Shown: positions 25,721 through 35,189, counted from the stretch's first letter. The stretch is DNA of 64,000 bases from Phycisphaeraceae bacterium (GCA_019636495.1 JAHBXL010000010.1:90986-154985); one strand, 5' to 3'. Program-made: numbers and translations. The notes: generated by a model not told the origin, from the sequence alone.

Positions 25721-28285
25721 TCAGGGCTCGTAGCCGTGCGTCGGGACTCGGCGCGGACGCTCGGCCGGGGCGGCGGAGGCGCCGGGCTCGGACGGGCGCA
25801 CGGCGTCCTTTCGGATGGGCTTGGGAGGCGTCAGGTCTTCGCGGAGTTCGTTGAGCCGCTCGCGCTCGCTTTCGGTCGCGGCGTCGGTTTCGCCGGGGTT
25901 CTCGATGACGATCGGCGTGATGAACGCGACGATCTCGGTTTGGGCCTTGATTCGCTCGGTCGACTGGAACAGCAGGCCGACAAGCGGGATGTCGCCGAGG
26001 ATCGGGAACTTGCGGCGGACATCCGAGTCCTCGGAGCGCAGGATGCCCGAGACGACGACGGTCTGCCCGTCCTGCACGATCAGGTGCGTGGTCGATTCGC
26101 GCCGGTCGACGATGAACCCGCCGAAGAGCGTCTGGTTGGGCTGGATGCTCGAGAGTTCGAGGTTGATGCGCAGGTCCACATCGCGCTTGGGCGTGATTCG
26201 GGGCCGAACGCGCAGCGACAGGCCCACGGCGCGGTAGTCGAAACTCTGCGTCAGCGTGCCGTTGTCGGTCGTCTGCGAGTCGGTGATGAACGGGATGTCC
26301 TGCCCGGCGAAGAACTCGGCCTCCTGGTTGTCGCTGGTGAAGATGCGCGGCTCGGACAGGATGTTCACATTGGTCTTTTGCGACAGCGCCTGGAACAGGA
26401 CGTTCAGATCGACGCCGACGTTGAGCACCGAGGTATCGAACAGCCCCGGCAGAAGGTCGTTCTTGGTGCCGGTGACCACGCCGCCCTGCTGGTTGCCGGT
26501 GCTGTTGGCGCCGGCGGAGATCACGTTGTCGCCGAAGGTCGGGTTGATCGGCGCGTTGGACCAGCGCAAGCCCATCGCGGTCGCGTCCTCCAGACTGATT
26601 TCGGCGATCACCGCCTTCAGCAGCACCTGCCGGCCCGGCTTGTCCAGTTCGCTGATGAGGTCCACGACGGACTGGGAATACTCCGGCGGTGACAGGACCA
26701 TCAGCGCGTTCTGCCGCCACACCGGAACGATGCGCACCTTCGAAACCAGATTCGAAGAGCCGGCGGTCGCGGTCGGCGGGCGGGCCCGTTGCCACCAGAA
26801 CGAAACCGTGCCGGGCGTGGTGCCCGTCTGGGCCTGCGCGGTGGTCGCGGCGTCGCTGGCGAAGGGCGATGCGCCCGTCGAGCCCTGCGAGAGGCCCGTC
26901 TCCTGCCGCGGAATCTGCGCCAGCGTGCCCTCTTGCGCGAGCAGCGCGTTGAGTTGCTCGGCCAGTTCCTCGGCCGAGGCGTGCTTGAGTTCGACGATCC
27001 GCGGCAGGCCGGTGGTCAGCGGCTGATCGATCTGCGCGATGAAGTCGTCGATCACGCGGAAGTTCGCCGCGGACTTGCTCAGCACCACCAGCCGCGACGA
27101 TTCCGGGATCGCCTCAAAGGAGAACTGCCCGTACATTCGCCCGACGCCTGACTGAGTCGCCGCCGACCCCGCCCCCGGCTGGCCGAACAGTTCCCGCGCC
27201 GCATCGCGAACCTTGATCGGGTCCGAGTTGACAAGCGTGTAGATCCGCGGCGTGAGCGTGTCGATGTCGACCTGCCGATCCCACGAATCGTTGATCTGCG
27301 TGCGGATCTGCTCGAGCACCTGCTTCTCGGCCAGCACAGTGACCGAGTTCTGCTGGGTGTTGGCGGTTACGCGGAGGTTGGCGCTGGTCGCGGCCGAATC
27401 CTGCTGCTGCCCGCCGCGGCCCTGCTGCTGCTGTTGGCCGCCGCGGCCCGGTTGCTGCTGTTGCCCGCCGCGCTGCCCGCCCTGGAAGAACTGCTGGAAG
27501 GGGTTCTGCTGCTGTCCGCCCTGGCCGGTTCGGGCGGTCTGCGAGAACAGGTCTCGGATGTTCGTCGCGACCTGCTCGGCATCGGCGTAGCGCAGGTGGA
27601 AGGTCTCGGTCACGAGGCTCGCGGCCGAGGGTTGGTCGAGATACTCGACCTTGCGCTCGATCTGCTGCAACAGGCCGATGTTGGCCATGACCGCGATCTG
27701 GTTCGACAGCGGGTCGATGGTCAGTTTGGCGAAACTCGGCAGGTTGGATTTGATGACTTCGCCGATGGTGTCGGCCGCGGAATACTCCAGCCGGAAGACC
27801 TTGTCCACGACTGTGCCATAGTCGGTGCGGCCTTCGAGTCGGACATCGGGTCCGAGCACGGGCACGTCCTGCCGATCCAGTTCGCCCAGGTCGCGGAGAA
27901 TGATGAGGTCCTTGGTTTCGACGACGGCCACGCCGTTCTGCTGAAGCGCGAAGATGACCAGATCGAGGGCGAGTTCGCGAGAGATCGGCCGGTCGTTGAC
28001 GACGGTGATGGGGCGGTTCAACACGTCCGGCTGCGGCAGCACGACCTTGCCGGTGGTCTCAACGAGGAACGGCAGGATGCGCTCGACGCGCTCGCTGCGG
28101 AAGCCGAGCGTGGTCGGCTCGCCGTAGACAACGCGCCGGCCGCGCAGATCGAACTGGTCGGCCGCGGGTTCTTCAGCCCGCGGCGCGCTCTGCGCGTGCG
28201 AAAGACCAATGACCGACCCGACGCACACGAGCGCGGCGGCAACGGGCGACAGGTGGGCGAAGAGTGTGGTGCGGGTGCGAATCAT
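25721..28285 (-). CDS. gspD: Type II secretion secretin
   Basis: 854 residues; the outer-membrane channel of the system. After a signal peptide (VAAALVCVGSVIGLSHAQS) comes an N0 domain (TTGKVVLPQPDVLNRPITVV), three N1-N3 repeats (e.g. LSNQIAVMANIGLLQQIERK, SRLVVLSKSAANFRVIDDFI), then the secretin core with VGVDLNVLFQALSQ, NILSEPRIFTSDNQEAEFFA and VSGILRSEDSDVRRKFPILG. A long Gln/Gly linker (QGGQRGGQQQQPGRGGQQQQ) interrupts the N2 region. It is the last gene of the operon, overlapping the preceding gene by ATGA; the C-terminal tail is charged and Pro-rich. Confidence 0.95.
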   Translation of the reverse strand: MIRTRTTLFAHLSPVAAALVCVGSVIGLSHAQSAPRAEEPAADQFDLRGRRVVYGEPTTLGFRSERVERILPFLVETTGKVVLPQPDVLNRPITVVNDRPISRELALDLVIFALQQNGVAVVETKDLIILRDLGELDRQDVPVLGPDVRLEGRTDYGTVVDKVFRLEYSAADTIGEVIKSNLPSFAKLTIDPLSNQIAVMANIGLLQQIERKVEYLDQPSAASLVTETFHLRYADAEQVATNIRDLFSQTARTGQGGQQQNPFQQFFQGGQRGGQQQQPGRGGQQQQQGRGGQQQDSAATSANLRVTANTQQNSVTVLAEKQVLEQIRTQINDSWDRQVDIDTLTPRIYTLVNSDPIKVRDAARELFGQPGAGSAATQSGVGRMYGQFSFEAIPESSRLVVLSKSAANFRVIDDFIAQIDQPLTTGLPRIVELKHASAEELAEQLNALLAQEGTLAQIPRQETGLSQGSTGASPFASDAATTAQAQTGTTPGTVSFWWQRARPPTATAGSSNLVSKVRIVPVWRQNALMVLSPPEYSQSVVDLISELDKPGRQVLLKAVIAEISLEDATAMGLRWSNAPINPTFGDNVISAGANSTGNQQGGVVTGTKNDLLPGLFDTSVLNVGVDLNVLFQALSQKTNVNILSEPRIFTSDNQEAEFFAGQDIPFITDSQTTDNGTLTQSFDYRAVGLSLRVRPRITPKRDVDLRINLELSSIQPNQTLFGGFIVDRRESTTHLIVQDGQTVVVSGILRSEDSDVRRKFPILGDIPLVGLLFQSTERIKAQTEIVAFITPIVIENPGETDAATESERERLNELREDLTPPKPIRKDAVRPSEPGASAAPAERPRRVPTHGYEP

Positions 28286-29073
28286 GACGCCTCCGGTTCG
28301 GGGGCTGGGGGTGCTGCGGGATCGTTGTGCGGCTCGTCCGAAGGGTCGTCCGGCTCGGGGTCCGGGTCGGGGTCGTGTGCGGGATCGTCCGGTGGTGCGC
28401 CGGGATCGGCCGCGGGCGAGGCGGGGCCGCTCGGGGAGGCGGCGGGGGATGGCTGGGCCGGCGGCTCGCTCGAAGGAGGCTGCGCGGGCGATGAGGCCGG
28501 CGCGGCGTCCTGCGGGGCGAGCAGCGTCGAGCCCTGGCCGAGCACGGGGCGCGTCACAACGCTGTCGCGCTGGAACAGGTCCACATCGAACTCGACGCCC
28601 TGCCACTCGATCCGTGCCGACCACGGAGCGTTCATCGACACGATCTTCACGCCGCGGCCGGATTCGCCCAGGCGCACGCGCTGCCCATCGTTGAACCACA
28701 CCTGGTTGTTCACCATGGCGGTGATGGCGGGCCCGCCGTAGCGCGTGGGCTTGGGCGGTTCGCGCGGGGTGGTGTCGACGACGACATCCTGTCGCGGCGG
28801 GCGCGGCCGCGGCGGAACAAAGAACAGCGATCGGCCGTTGACCTGCGAGCCGTGTGCCGCGAGGGCCTCGGCGAAGCGCTGCAGGCGCGCCGCATCGTCG
28901 ACCTGCTCGCGCTCGGTCGGCGCGGGAAGCACCGCGGCGCGAAGGAGGGGCGCGGCCTGCGCGCCCAGCCAGCCGAGCGTCAGCAGCACCACGACCAGAA
29001 CCAGTGCGCCGAGCCAGCGCGGCCCGCCGCCCCGAGACCGAAGACCCAGCAGGAGCGATGTCATGCGGCTCAT
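28282..29073 (-). CDS. Probable GspC-type clamp protein of the secretion operon
   Basis: 263 residues. One membrane helix near residues 20-40 (WLGALVLVVVLLTLGWLG), then a periplasmic region with a small beta domain: ITAMVNNQVWFNDGQRVRLG and ARIEWQGVEFDVDLF, similar to the homology region of GspC/PilP that binds the secretin. The last 80 residues are almost only Pro, Ala, Asp, Glu and Ser. Assignment rests on topology, the beta pattern and position immediately before gspD, with which it overlaps by ATGA. The start at 29073 overlaps the gspM stop. Confidence 0.65.
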   Translation of the reverse strand: MSRMTSLLLGLRSRGGGPRWLGALVLVVVLLTLGWLGAQAAPLLRAAVLPAPTEREQVDDAARLQRFAEALAAHGSQVNGRSLFFVPPRPRPPRQDVVVDTTPREPPKPTRYGGPAITAMVNNQVWFNDGQRVRLGESGRGVKIVSMNAPWSARIEWQGVEFDVDLFQRDSVVTRPVLGQGSTLLAPQDAAPASSPAQPPSSEPPAQPSPAASPSGPASPAADPGAPPDDPAHDPDPDPEPDDPSDEPHNDPAAPPAPEPEAS

Positions 29074-29723
29074 GGGCGCACCCCCGCGCTGCCTGCGAGC
29101 GATGCGCCGGCCGAGTCCGGCGCGGCGATCCACGTTTCGACGGCGATCGAAGCGCGCACATCTCGCCCCGTACCGGTCTGGCCTGTTCGCGAGCGGCCCG
29201 CGCCGCTCTTGTCGATCCGCACGCGCGAGACCGCAGTCACGTCGCGCGCGTTCTCAAGGTCCGACAGAATCGCCACCACCACCGCCGGCTCCGCGTCGAA
29301 GGAGACATCGAGCACGTACCGGTCCAGTCGATTGCCGAGCCCGACGACGCCCGCGGCCTCGTCGGACCGGATCGCCGCGGAGCGCTCGCTGTACGTCGCG
29401 TTCGTCACGCCGTGCCGGATGAGCACGGCGTTGACAGTGCGCTGCAGCACCTCGGGCCGGGCGCCGGGCTCTGCCGGGTGACGCGGCAGGCCGAAGTTGT
29501 CCATGCCCAGTTCGAGCATCCGCCCTGTGTCGGACTCGGGTGCCAGCAGTCGCCGCTCGCGCTGCAGGGCCGATTCGAGGTTGTCGGCCCGCGTCCGTGC
29601 CGCGTTGGTCGCGTCCAGCACCGGTTCAACGACCAGCAGGTACGCGCCCACGAACAGCACGAACAGCACCAGCCATCGTCCCGCGCGCGGCATGCGGAGA
29701 TATGCATCGAACAGCGCGTTCAC
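29070..29723 (-). CDS. gspM: GspM/PilO-like inner-membrane protein
   Basis: 217 residues: an N-terminal membrane helix (WLVLFVLFVGAYLLVVEPVL), a coiled-coil stretch (ARTRADNLESALQRERRLL) and a ferredoxin-like periplasmic domain (YVLDVSFDAEPAVVVAILSD, VSRVRIDKSG). This is the GspM/PilO layout. The start is a GTG that overlaps the gspL stop (GTGA), and its own stop overlaps the next ATG. Confidence 0.75.
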   Translation of the reverse strand: MNALFDAYLRMPRAGRWLVLFVLFVGAYLLVVEPVLDATNAARTRADNLESALQRERRLLAPESDTGRMLELGMDNFGLPRHPAEPGARPEVLQRTVNAVLIRHGVTNATYSERSAAIRSDEAAGVVGLGNRLDRYVLDVSFDAEPAVVVAILSDLENARDVTAVSRVRIDKSGAGRSRTGQTGTGRDVRASIAVETWIAAPDSAGASLAGSAGVRP

Positions 29724-31498
29724 GTGTCACCCCCCGGCGGAGCCTCGCCCGCTTCCTGCATCCGTGCGCGTGCCTTCTCGGCCTCGGCCGTGAGCCGCGC
29801 CTTGGTCTCGGCGTCGAGACCCGGCTGCGTCGAGGCACGCCGGCGCACGCCCCATTCGCGCATCGCCGTCACGCGGTCCATCTTCGCGATGTCTTCGTCG
29901 CTCAACGGCGGGGGGATGCTCGCGGGTGATGGCGCCGGCGCAGCGGCGCGGTCGTTGCCGCTGCGCGGCGGCGTCGAAGCGGTTGTCGGCGGGCGTGCCG
30001 GCTCGTCGCGCCGAGTGTCGCGCCCTGTCGCGCGGCGGTCGTTCGAGCGGGCGTCGCGGTCGTCGTCGCGGTCGAATCTCGCATCATTGCTCGCGCCCTC
30101 GCCGTACAAGCGCTGGGCGAGTGTCCTGGCCGCGAAATCGTCGAGCGGCTTGCTCGCCTGCAGCGCGAAGTTCTGCACGACCTTGGCCTGCAACTGGAAA
30201 GTCACGCCGTCGGCGGTCGTCTCGATCGTCGGCGTCGCGACGTTGTTGAACACGCGGGTGTCGGCGAGGTTCTTGCGGAAAGTCGAGACCAGTTCCGTCG
30301 ACTCCGCCGTCGCGCGGATCGTCACCGTTTCGCCCTGCGGGAGTTCCACCGCGTCGATCGTCACGCCCACCGGCGCTGCGCCGGCGATCTGCCCGAGCAA
30401 CTTGGTCATCGGCCACCGCTTGTCGCTCAGCAGTTTGTAGAACCCCACCCGCCGTTCGGCCTCCGCCAGGCGGCTGTCGAGCGAATCGGCCGAGCCGGCA
30501 CGGCTCGTCAGCACCGCGTGCCGGGCCTTCGACGAAGCCATCGGCGCGAGCAGCGCCACAGCCAGGCACGCCGCGCCCACCATCGCCGCGTGACGCGGCA
30601 GCGAGAGCCAGTCGATCGTCCGCTGCGCCAGCGGCTGGCGGCTGCGCGGCTCGCGCTGCGCAAGCGCGACGAGCGCGCTGGTCGCGGCGTCCGCATCGGC
30701 GTACAACATCGCCGCGCCAAGCGCCAGGCCGAATCGGTTGATCCACTCGCGGTCGCGTGTCGCCCCGCCCAGACGCGCCCCGCCCTGCTGCACAAGCAAC
30801 AGCCCCTGGGTTGCAGACATGGCTGTGCCTTCGGCTCCCGCCGCGATGGCGGTTTCCTCCCATGCCGTTCGCACCGCCGAGTCCCAGTTTCTGTCGCTTG
30901 CGAGCCGCAGAACCCGGGCGACGGCTTTCTTTCCGCCCGAGGCCAGCAGCGCGACCGATCCGGTGCGAGTATCCGCCAGACCGGCCATCGGGCCGCCGCC
31001 CATCGCCGCGGCCAGCGAAGCCAGAGCCGCGATCTCCGCGGTCCAAACTTCGGGAACCGGTGACAGTGTGGCGCCATCGGCAGAGGACTCCGGCCTCGTC
31101 CAGCCGGTGAGCATCGCGGCTTGTCCGCCGCCGACACGGACAACTCCCGCCGCGCGGCGGTACCACGGAAGCGAAGCGGGTAGTTCGGACTCCGCCATGA
31201 GCGACAACGCATCGGCCAGCGAAGTTCGGTCGGTCCCACCGCCCTCGGGCATCGGGACAAGTTTGCACACCGTTTCACTCGATGGGGCAAGCCGGATGAC
31301 CAGTTCGACACGTTTGGCCTTGAAAATGTCCGCGACATCGCCGCGATCAGCGAGCACGGTTTCGACCACGGTGGCCGCTGACCCACCAGTTTCGGCGATC
31401 AAAATCGCCAAGTCTCCGCCGTGTCCCTCATGAACGGACGCAACTCGCCCTGTTCTGGCTACACGGCCATGTGATTGCTGAGGGTTTACCCGGTTCAT
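29720..31498 (-). CDS. gspL: GspL-like protein (PilM-type cytoplasmic plus PilN-type periplasmic parts)
   Basis: 592 residues. The first 300 form an actin/ASKHA-like cytoplasmic part (VELVIRLAPSS, LLLVQQGGARLGG); a membrane helix follows near 310 (AAMVGAACLAVALLAPM), then a PilN-like periplasmic domain (PMTKLLGQIAGAAPVGVTID, ETVTIRATAESTELVSTFRK). The C-terminal 130 residues are Arg/Asp/Pro-rich and disordered. This equals PilM and PilN fused, which is how GspL is built. It connects the GspE ATPase to GspM. Both ends overlap neighbours by 4 bases. Confidence 0.75.
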   Translation of the reverse strand: MNRVNPQQSHGRVARTGRVASVHEGHGGDLAILIAETGGSAATVVETVLADRGDVADIFKAKRVELVIRLAPSSETVCKLVPMPEGGGTDRTSLADALSLMAESELPASLPWYRRAAGVVRVGGGQAAMLTGWTRPESSADGATLSPVPEVWTAEIAALASLAAAMGGGPMAGLADTRTGSVALLASGGKKAVARVLRLASDRNWDSAVRTAWEETAIAAGAEGTAMSATQGLLLVQQGGARLGGATRDREWINRFGLALGAAMLYADADAATSALVALAQREPRSRQPLAQRTIDWLSLPRHAAMVGAACLAVALLAPMASSKARHAVLTSRAGSADSLDSRLAEAERRVGFYKLLSDKRWPMTKLLGQIAGAAPVGVTIDAVELPQGETVTIRATAESTELVSTFRKNLADTRVFNNVATPTIETTADGVTFQLQAKVVQNFALQASKPLDDFAARTLAQRLYGEGASNDARFDRDDDRDARSNDRRATGRDTRRDEPARPPTTASTPPRSGNDRAAAPAPSPASIPPPLSDEDIAKMDRVTAMREWGVRRRASTQPGLDAETKARLTAEAEKARARMQEAGEAPPGGDT

Positions 31499-32808
31499 CG
31501 TATCACAATTTCCCGAACAACGATCGGCAATGTGGATCGGTCGATGGTTGCCACAATCTCCACCTCGACACCCGTACCCTCGTCGCGGCCGCGGCTGGTC
31601 ACCACGTAGACGTTGGAACGAACGTCGATGAGGTCATACAGGCTGGCGAGCACTTCGTTGGTAATTGCTGGAACGTTCAAGAGGTCGATCAGATTGCTGA
31701 ATCCGCCTGCGCGGGCGTTGCGTTCCAGGATGAGCGCATCGGCCACTCCGGGCGATATCTCGGCCAGGTACTCGATCACCTCGTCGTCGCAGGTGTTGAT
31801 GTTGAGTTTGCCGGATCGCGGCGGTATGGGGTCGCCGAGCGTCGTTTCGTCGAGCAGCAGCGCGAGTTGGTCATTGGTCAGGTTCTGAAGGGTGCTGGTC
31901 CGGCGTCCAGAGAGCAGCGTTGCGCCCTGCGGCACCAGGTCCCGAAGCGGCGTTCGGATGAAGTCCGCCATGCTCGTCACGGTCAGCGCGGCATCGGCAA
32001 TCGCCTGGGCCTGCTGTGCATCGACCTGCAGACGCTTCTGGATCTCTTCAACTTCAGCCAGGGTGAGGTCCAGCCGAGCCAGGCCCGACGCCGCGAGGCC
32101 ACCGTCTTCGCTCACGGCCGTCAGCAGACGCGACCACTCGCCGTCGAGTTTTCCATCCGGGTTGTCGGGCGGCCACGTGAGGTTGCCGTCGTCCTCGTTC
32201 GGATCGAGCAGGTTGTTCTGATTCCAGTCCTCGCCGCGGACGTACTCGGGCCGGACACCGAGCACCAGTTCGAGTTCCCCGAGCGATCTGAGCGGCGCGT
32301 TCCGCGGCATGTAGCCGTGCTTGAGCGAGAGATACTGTCCGAGTTCAGCGCCGAGGTCGTTGGGCTCGTCGTCGCCATCGATCCAGTCGAGGATCGAGTC
32401 GGCGATGGTCTCGTCCATGTAGGGCAGCAGCAGCATGCTGTCGCGCGAGAGGATGTTGATGTTGAGTTTGGCGTGGGCATCGGCCGCGCCCTCGACCCGA
32501 CCGGTCCGGGTGTCGTGCGCGACGGTGAAAGTCGCGCCGCCGAGGCTGCCCGAAGCGGCGCGCGCCAGTTCATCGCGCACGGCGAATGCGGAGTTCGGAT
32601 CGGGGTTGATCGTGCTGAACGTGAGCGCGGCGATCTGCGCCTCGACACCCGCGCGCGCCGCCCACTTGGCCCGCGAGCGTGCCACCGCTTCCCGTCCCGC
32701 GGCCGCGCCGCGCCAAGCCGCGCTCTGCAGCGCGGCGAGAATCACGGCCGAGACCGCGATGGTCCAAAGCACGATGAACGTCGTGACGGCGCGCCGGTGG
32801 GTGCTCAT
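31495..32808 (-). CDS. gspK: GspK-type minor pseudopilin
   Basis: 437 residues. An N-terminal hydrophobic segment (TTFIVLWTIAVSAVILAAL) is preceded by a short basic leader. Family marks are LNINILSRDSMLLLPYMD, DSILDWIDGDDEPNDLGAE and SGKLNINTCDDEVIEYLAEI with a helix-hairpin-helix-like region, plus an acidic, probably calcium-binding loop (EDWNQNNLLDPNEDDGN). GspK caps the pseudopilus tip with GspI and GspJ. The large size is normal. Its ATG overlaps the gspJ stop. Confidence 0.9.
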   Translation of the reverse strand: MSTHRRAVTTFIVLWTIAVSAVILAALQSAAWRGAAAGREAVARSRAKWAARAGVEAQIAALTFSTINPDPNSAFAVRDELARAASGSLGGATFTVAHDTRTGRVEGAADAHAKLNINILSRDSMLLLPYMDETIADSILDWIDGDDEPNDLGAELGQYLSLKHGYMPRNAPLRSLGELELVLGVRPEYVRGEDWNQNNLLDPNEDDGNLTWPPDNPDGKLDGEWSRLLTAVSEDGGLAASGLARLDLTLAEVEEIQKRLQVDAQQAQAIADAALTVTSMADFIRTPLRDLVPQGATLLSGRRTSTLQNLTNDQLALLLDETTLGDPIPPRSGKLNINTCDDEVIEYLAEISPGVADALILERNARAGGFSNLIDLLNVPAITNEVLASLYDLIDVRSNVYVVTSRGRDEGTGVEVEIVATIDRSTLPIVVREIVIR

Positions 32809-33662
32809 CGCGGGGCACCTCCTCCCCCGCCCCCGCCCCCGCCGCCGCGCCCGCCGGCCCCTCCTGTGCCGCCCGCGCCTCCAGTCCCGCCCGTGCCGCC
32901 GGTTGCGCCTGTACCGCCCGTGGTGCCGCCACCGCCGGTCGTCGGGTTGCCACCGGTTGCGTTGTCCTCGGCTTCTTCCTCCGGCGTGGGCGCGGGAGGC
33001 GGAACGCGGTCGATGGCGACAGTCCGCCGCGCCGCGGCCCTGTACCTGCCGGTGTTGTCCGCGGCCCACACGGTGATGCGCACGGCGTGCGGCAGGCCGT
33101 CGATGTCGGAATCCCACCGGTCGAACCACTGCTCCGAGTCGGTGGCGAGCACGGAGAGCGCGACGACACCGTCGACCAGCGGCGCGGCGATGCCGCCGCC
33201 GTCGGGCGTCTCATCGGGCACGGGGTCGATGCGCCGCCAGAGCGCGGTCGCCGGGGCATCCGGGGCGACAAGCCCCGAGGGCATGATGCGGTAGTGCGAC
33301 TCGCGCTCGACGCCCTCGGGCGTGCCGCTCCACGGCCGAAGCGGGCGCGGGTGCGACGTGAACACAAGCAGTTCGTCGCGTGGTTCGGCCGTTGAGCCGC
33401 CGCGGGTCACCTGCACCTTGGCGAAGCGCAGGTCCGCATCCCGGAGTGCGGATTCAACGTCGCGGGCCATCAGTTCGGCGGCGAGCGCGGCTCGCGAGAA
33501 CGCCTGCTGTCGCCCGGTTGCGCCATCGCGCCCGCGGATGACCTGAGAGAGCGCGGCATAGGTCGCGCCGATCACAAACGCGCCGATGATCGACGCGACC
33601 AGCAACTCGGCGAGCGTGAAGCCGCGCCGGCGATGCGGGGATGTTCGCGTGCGCGTCGTCAC
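32805..33662 (-). CDS. gspJ: GspJ-type minor pseudopilin with Gly-rich tail
   Basis: 285 residues from a GTG that overlaps the gspI stop. The prepilin signal RRRGFTLAELLVASIIG is cleaved after Gly14, with Glu at +5. The globular part (LMARDVESALRDADLRFA, AVRITVWAADNTGRYRAAAR) matches GspJ. The last 55 residues are a Gly/Thr/Ala repeat ending in ten consecutive Gly, which is unusual for a tip pseudopilin. Confidence 0.85.
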   Translation of the reverse strand: MTTRTRTSPHRRRGFTLAELLVASIIGAFVIGATYAALSQVIRGRDGATGRQQAFSRAALAAELMARDVESALRDADLRFAKVQVTRGGSTAEPRDELLVFTSHPRPLRPWSGTPEGVERESHYRIMPSGLVAPDAPATALWRRIDPVPDETPDGGGIAAPLVDGVVALSVLATDSEQWFDRWDSDIDGLPHAVRITVWAADNTGRYRAAARRTVAIDRVPPPAPTPEEEAEDNATGGNPTTGGGGTTGGTGATGGTGGTGGAGGTGGAGGRGGGGGGGGGGAPR

Positions 33663-34114
33663 GGCAGCGCCCTCTGAACCGGCGCATCGGGCCGCCGGTC
33701 CGGGTCGGGGTCGGTGTCGCCCGTGCCCGTGCGCGAGGCGACGAGCGTGCGGATGGTCAGTTGCTGCGTGCCCCACGCGCGCGACCAGAGGATCGTCGCG
33801 GCGACAGTGTAAGGCTCCGCGCCGATGCCGCCGGAAAACTCCAGGCGATACCCGAAGCCCTCGAACGGCGCATCGCACGTTCCCTGCGTCTCGTACCGCT
33901 TGGCGTAGTCATCGGGGCCGCGCGCCAGCACGAGGTTCAACTGCTCATCGGCGAGCATCGCGGCCAGCGACAGGTCACGCCCCTTGCCTTGCGCCGTGAC
34001 CGCCTGCCCGGCAAGGCCGACGATGACCGCCAGCGCAGCGCCGAGAATCACCGCGCCGACGATGACGTCCGCCAACGCAAAGCCGCGACGGTTTGTGCCG
34101 CATGCCCTTACCAC
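33659..34114 (-). CDS. gspI: GspI-type minor pseudopilin with Asp at +5
   Basis: 151 residues. The signal RRGFALADVIVGAVIL is cleaved after Gly11; position +5 is Asp16 instead of the nearly invariant Glu. The remainder (MLADEQLNLVLARG, VAATILWSRAWGTQQLTIRT) fits GspI. The start is GTG 34114, seven bases inside the end of gspH. Order between H and J supports the call. Confidence 0.8.
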   Translation of the reverse strand: MVRACGTNRRGFALADVIVGAVILGAALAVIVGLAGQAVTAQGKGRDLSLAAMLADEQLNLVLARGPDDYAKRYETQGTCDAPFEGFGYRLEFSGGIGAEPYTVAATILWSRAWGTQQLTIRTLVASRTGTGDTDPDPDRRPDAPVQRALP

Positions 34115-34749
34115 GGCACGTCTCCCCGTCCCGTCGCATCAAGGTCCACGGCGCGGTCCGGAAGGGTCCACGCGCCGGTGGGCGCGGCGGCCTCGGCCGC
34201 GCTCAGCGCTCGCCGTGTCGCGGCCATCGCTTCGGGCTGCAACTCAACGTGGTAGCCGATGCGTCCGCGATCCTCTCGCGGCGCAAGAGAAAGTCCGATC
34301 GAAGGGCGTGCCTCGGCTCCGCCCATCGCGATCAACCATCGCGCCGGATCGAGCCGCCGGCCATCGGCCATCGCGTGGCGCAGTTCGAGCCGCTCCAGAA
34401 CCACGGGGTCGGCCAGCGGATCCAGCCGCCACGCCGTGCCGTCTCGCTGGACCATGGCGATCGTGCCCGCGGTCTCGCCGCGGACGAACTGGATGCCGAC
34501 GTTCCGACCGCCGGTCATGGCGGCACGCTCGGCCGCCGCGCTCAGGAGTCTCTGCACGGCGGTGGCTTCGTTCTCGGCGGCGCGCTCAACCTGTCCGGAG
34601 AGCCTCGGCGCGATGAGCGCGGCGAGCACCGCGAGGATGACGATGACGACGATCAGTTCGATGAGCGTGAACGCGCTGTGCAACGGCCGGCTGGCGCGAT
34701 GCACGCCGGACCGGTGGATGAACGCGGGATGGAACGCGGGTCGGTTCAT
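34108..34749 (-). CDS. gspH: GspH-type minor pseudopilin
   Basis: 213 residues. The prepilin signal HSAFTLIELIVVIVIL has Ala26, not Gly, before the cleavage site and Glu31 at +5. The globular part (AAENEATAVQRLLSAAAERA, RNVGIQFVRGETAG) fits GspH. The leader of 26 residues is long and His-rich. The start lies 5 bases after the gspG stop. Confidence 0.82.
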   Translation of the reverse strand: MNRPAFHPAFIHRSGVHRASRPLHSAFTLIELIVVIVILAVLAALIAPRLSGQVERAAENEATAVQRLLSAAAERAAMTGGRNVGIQFVRGETAGTIAMVQRDGTAWRLDPLADPVVLERLELRHAMADGRRLDPARWLIAMGGAEARPSIGLSLAPREDRGRIGYHVELQPEAMAATRRALSAAEAAAPTGAWTLPDRAVDLDATGRGDVPW

Positions 34750-34754
34750 GTCGT

Positions 34755-35189
34755 TCAGGGCTTGACGATGTCGGCGTCGTCGCCGTCGCCGCCGGGCTTC
34801 TTGTCCGCGCCGTAGGAAACGATGTCGAAGTCGATGTTCTTGCGGCCGGGCACGACGAGGATGAACATCTCGCCCCACGGGTCCTTGAGTTGCTCGCGCG
34901 AGTCCACGTAGGGGCCCTTCCACTGGCCCTCCTCGAGTCCGCCGGGCTTCTCCCACAGCGCGAGGATGGTCGCGCCCTCGGGCATGCGCCCGCCGCAGTC
35001 GGCGAGCATCAGTCGGGTCGCGTTCGCGAGATTCGCGGCATTGCTCGTCGCGACCGCAGCCTTGGACTGCCCGATCCGGTTCAGCAGCCGCGGCGCGATG
35101 AGCGTCGCCAGCACGCCCAGGATCACGATCACCACGATGATCTCGACCAGCGTGAACGCACGCCGGGTTGCTCTGTTCTTGGTCTTCAT
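34755..35189 (-). CDS. gspG: Major pseudopilin GspG
   Basis: 144 residues. The signal RRAFTLVEIIVVIVILGVLA has Ala11 before the cleavage site and Glu16 at +5. The C-terminal part GPYVDSREQLKDPWGEMFIL and FDIVSYGADKKPGGDGDDAD is the characteristic GspG calcium-loop region. This subunit forms the shaft of the pseudopilus. Its ATG overlaps the gspF stop. Confidence 0.93.
   Translation of the reverse strand: MKTKNRATRRAFTLVEIIVVIVILGVLATLIAPRLLNRIGQSKAAVATSNAANLANATRLMLADCGGRMPEGATILALWEKPGGLEEGQWKGPYVDSREQLKDPWGEMFILVVPGRKNIDFDIVSYGADKKPGGDGDDADIVKP

Noticed and set aside
32812..32950. Short tandem repeats that might be CRISPR-like
   Set aside because: They encode the Gly-rich tail of GspJ; units are irregular 3-6 base codon repeats with no spacers.
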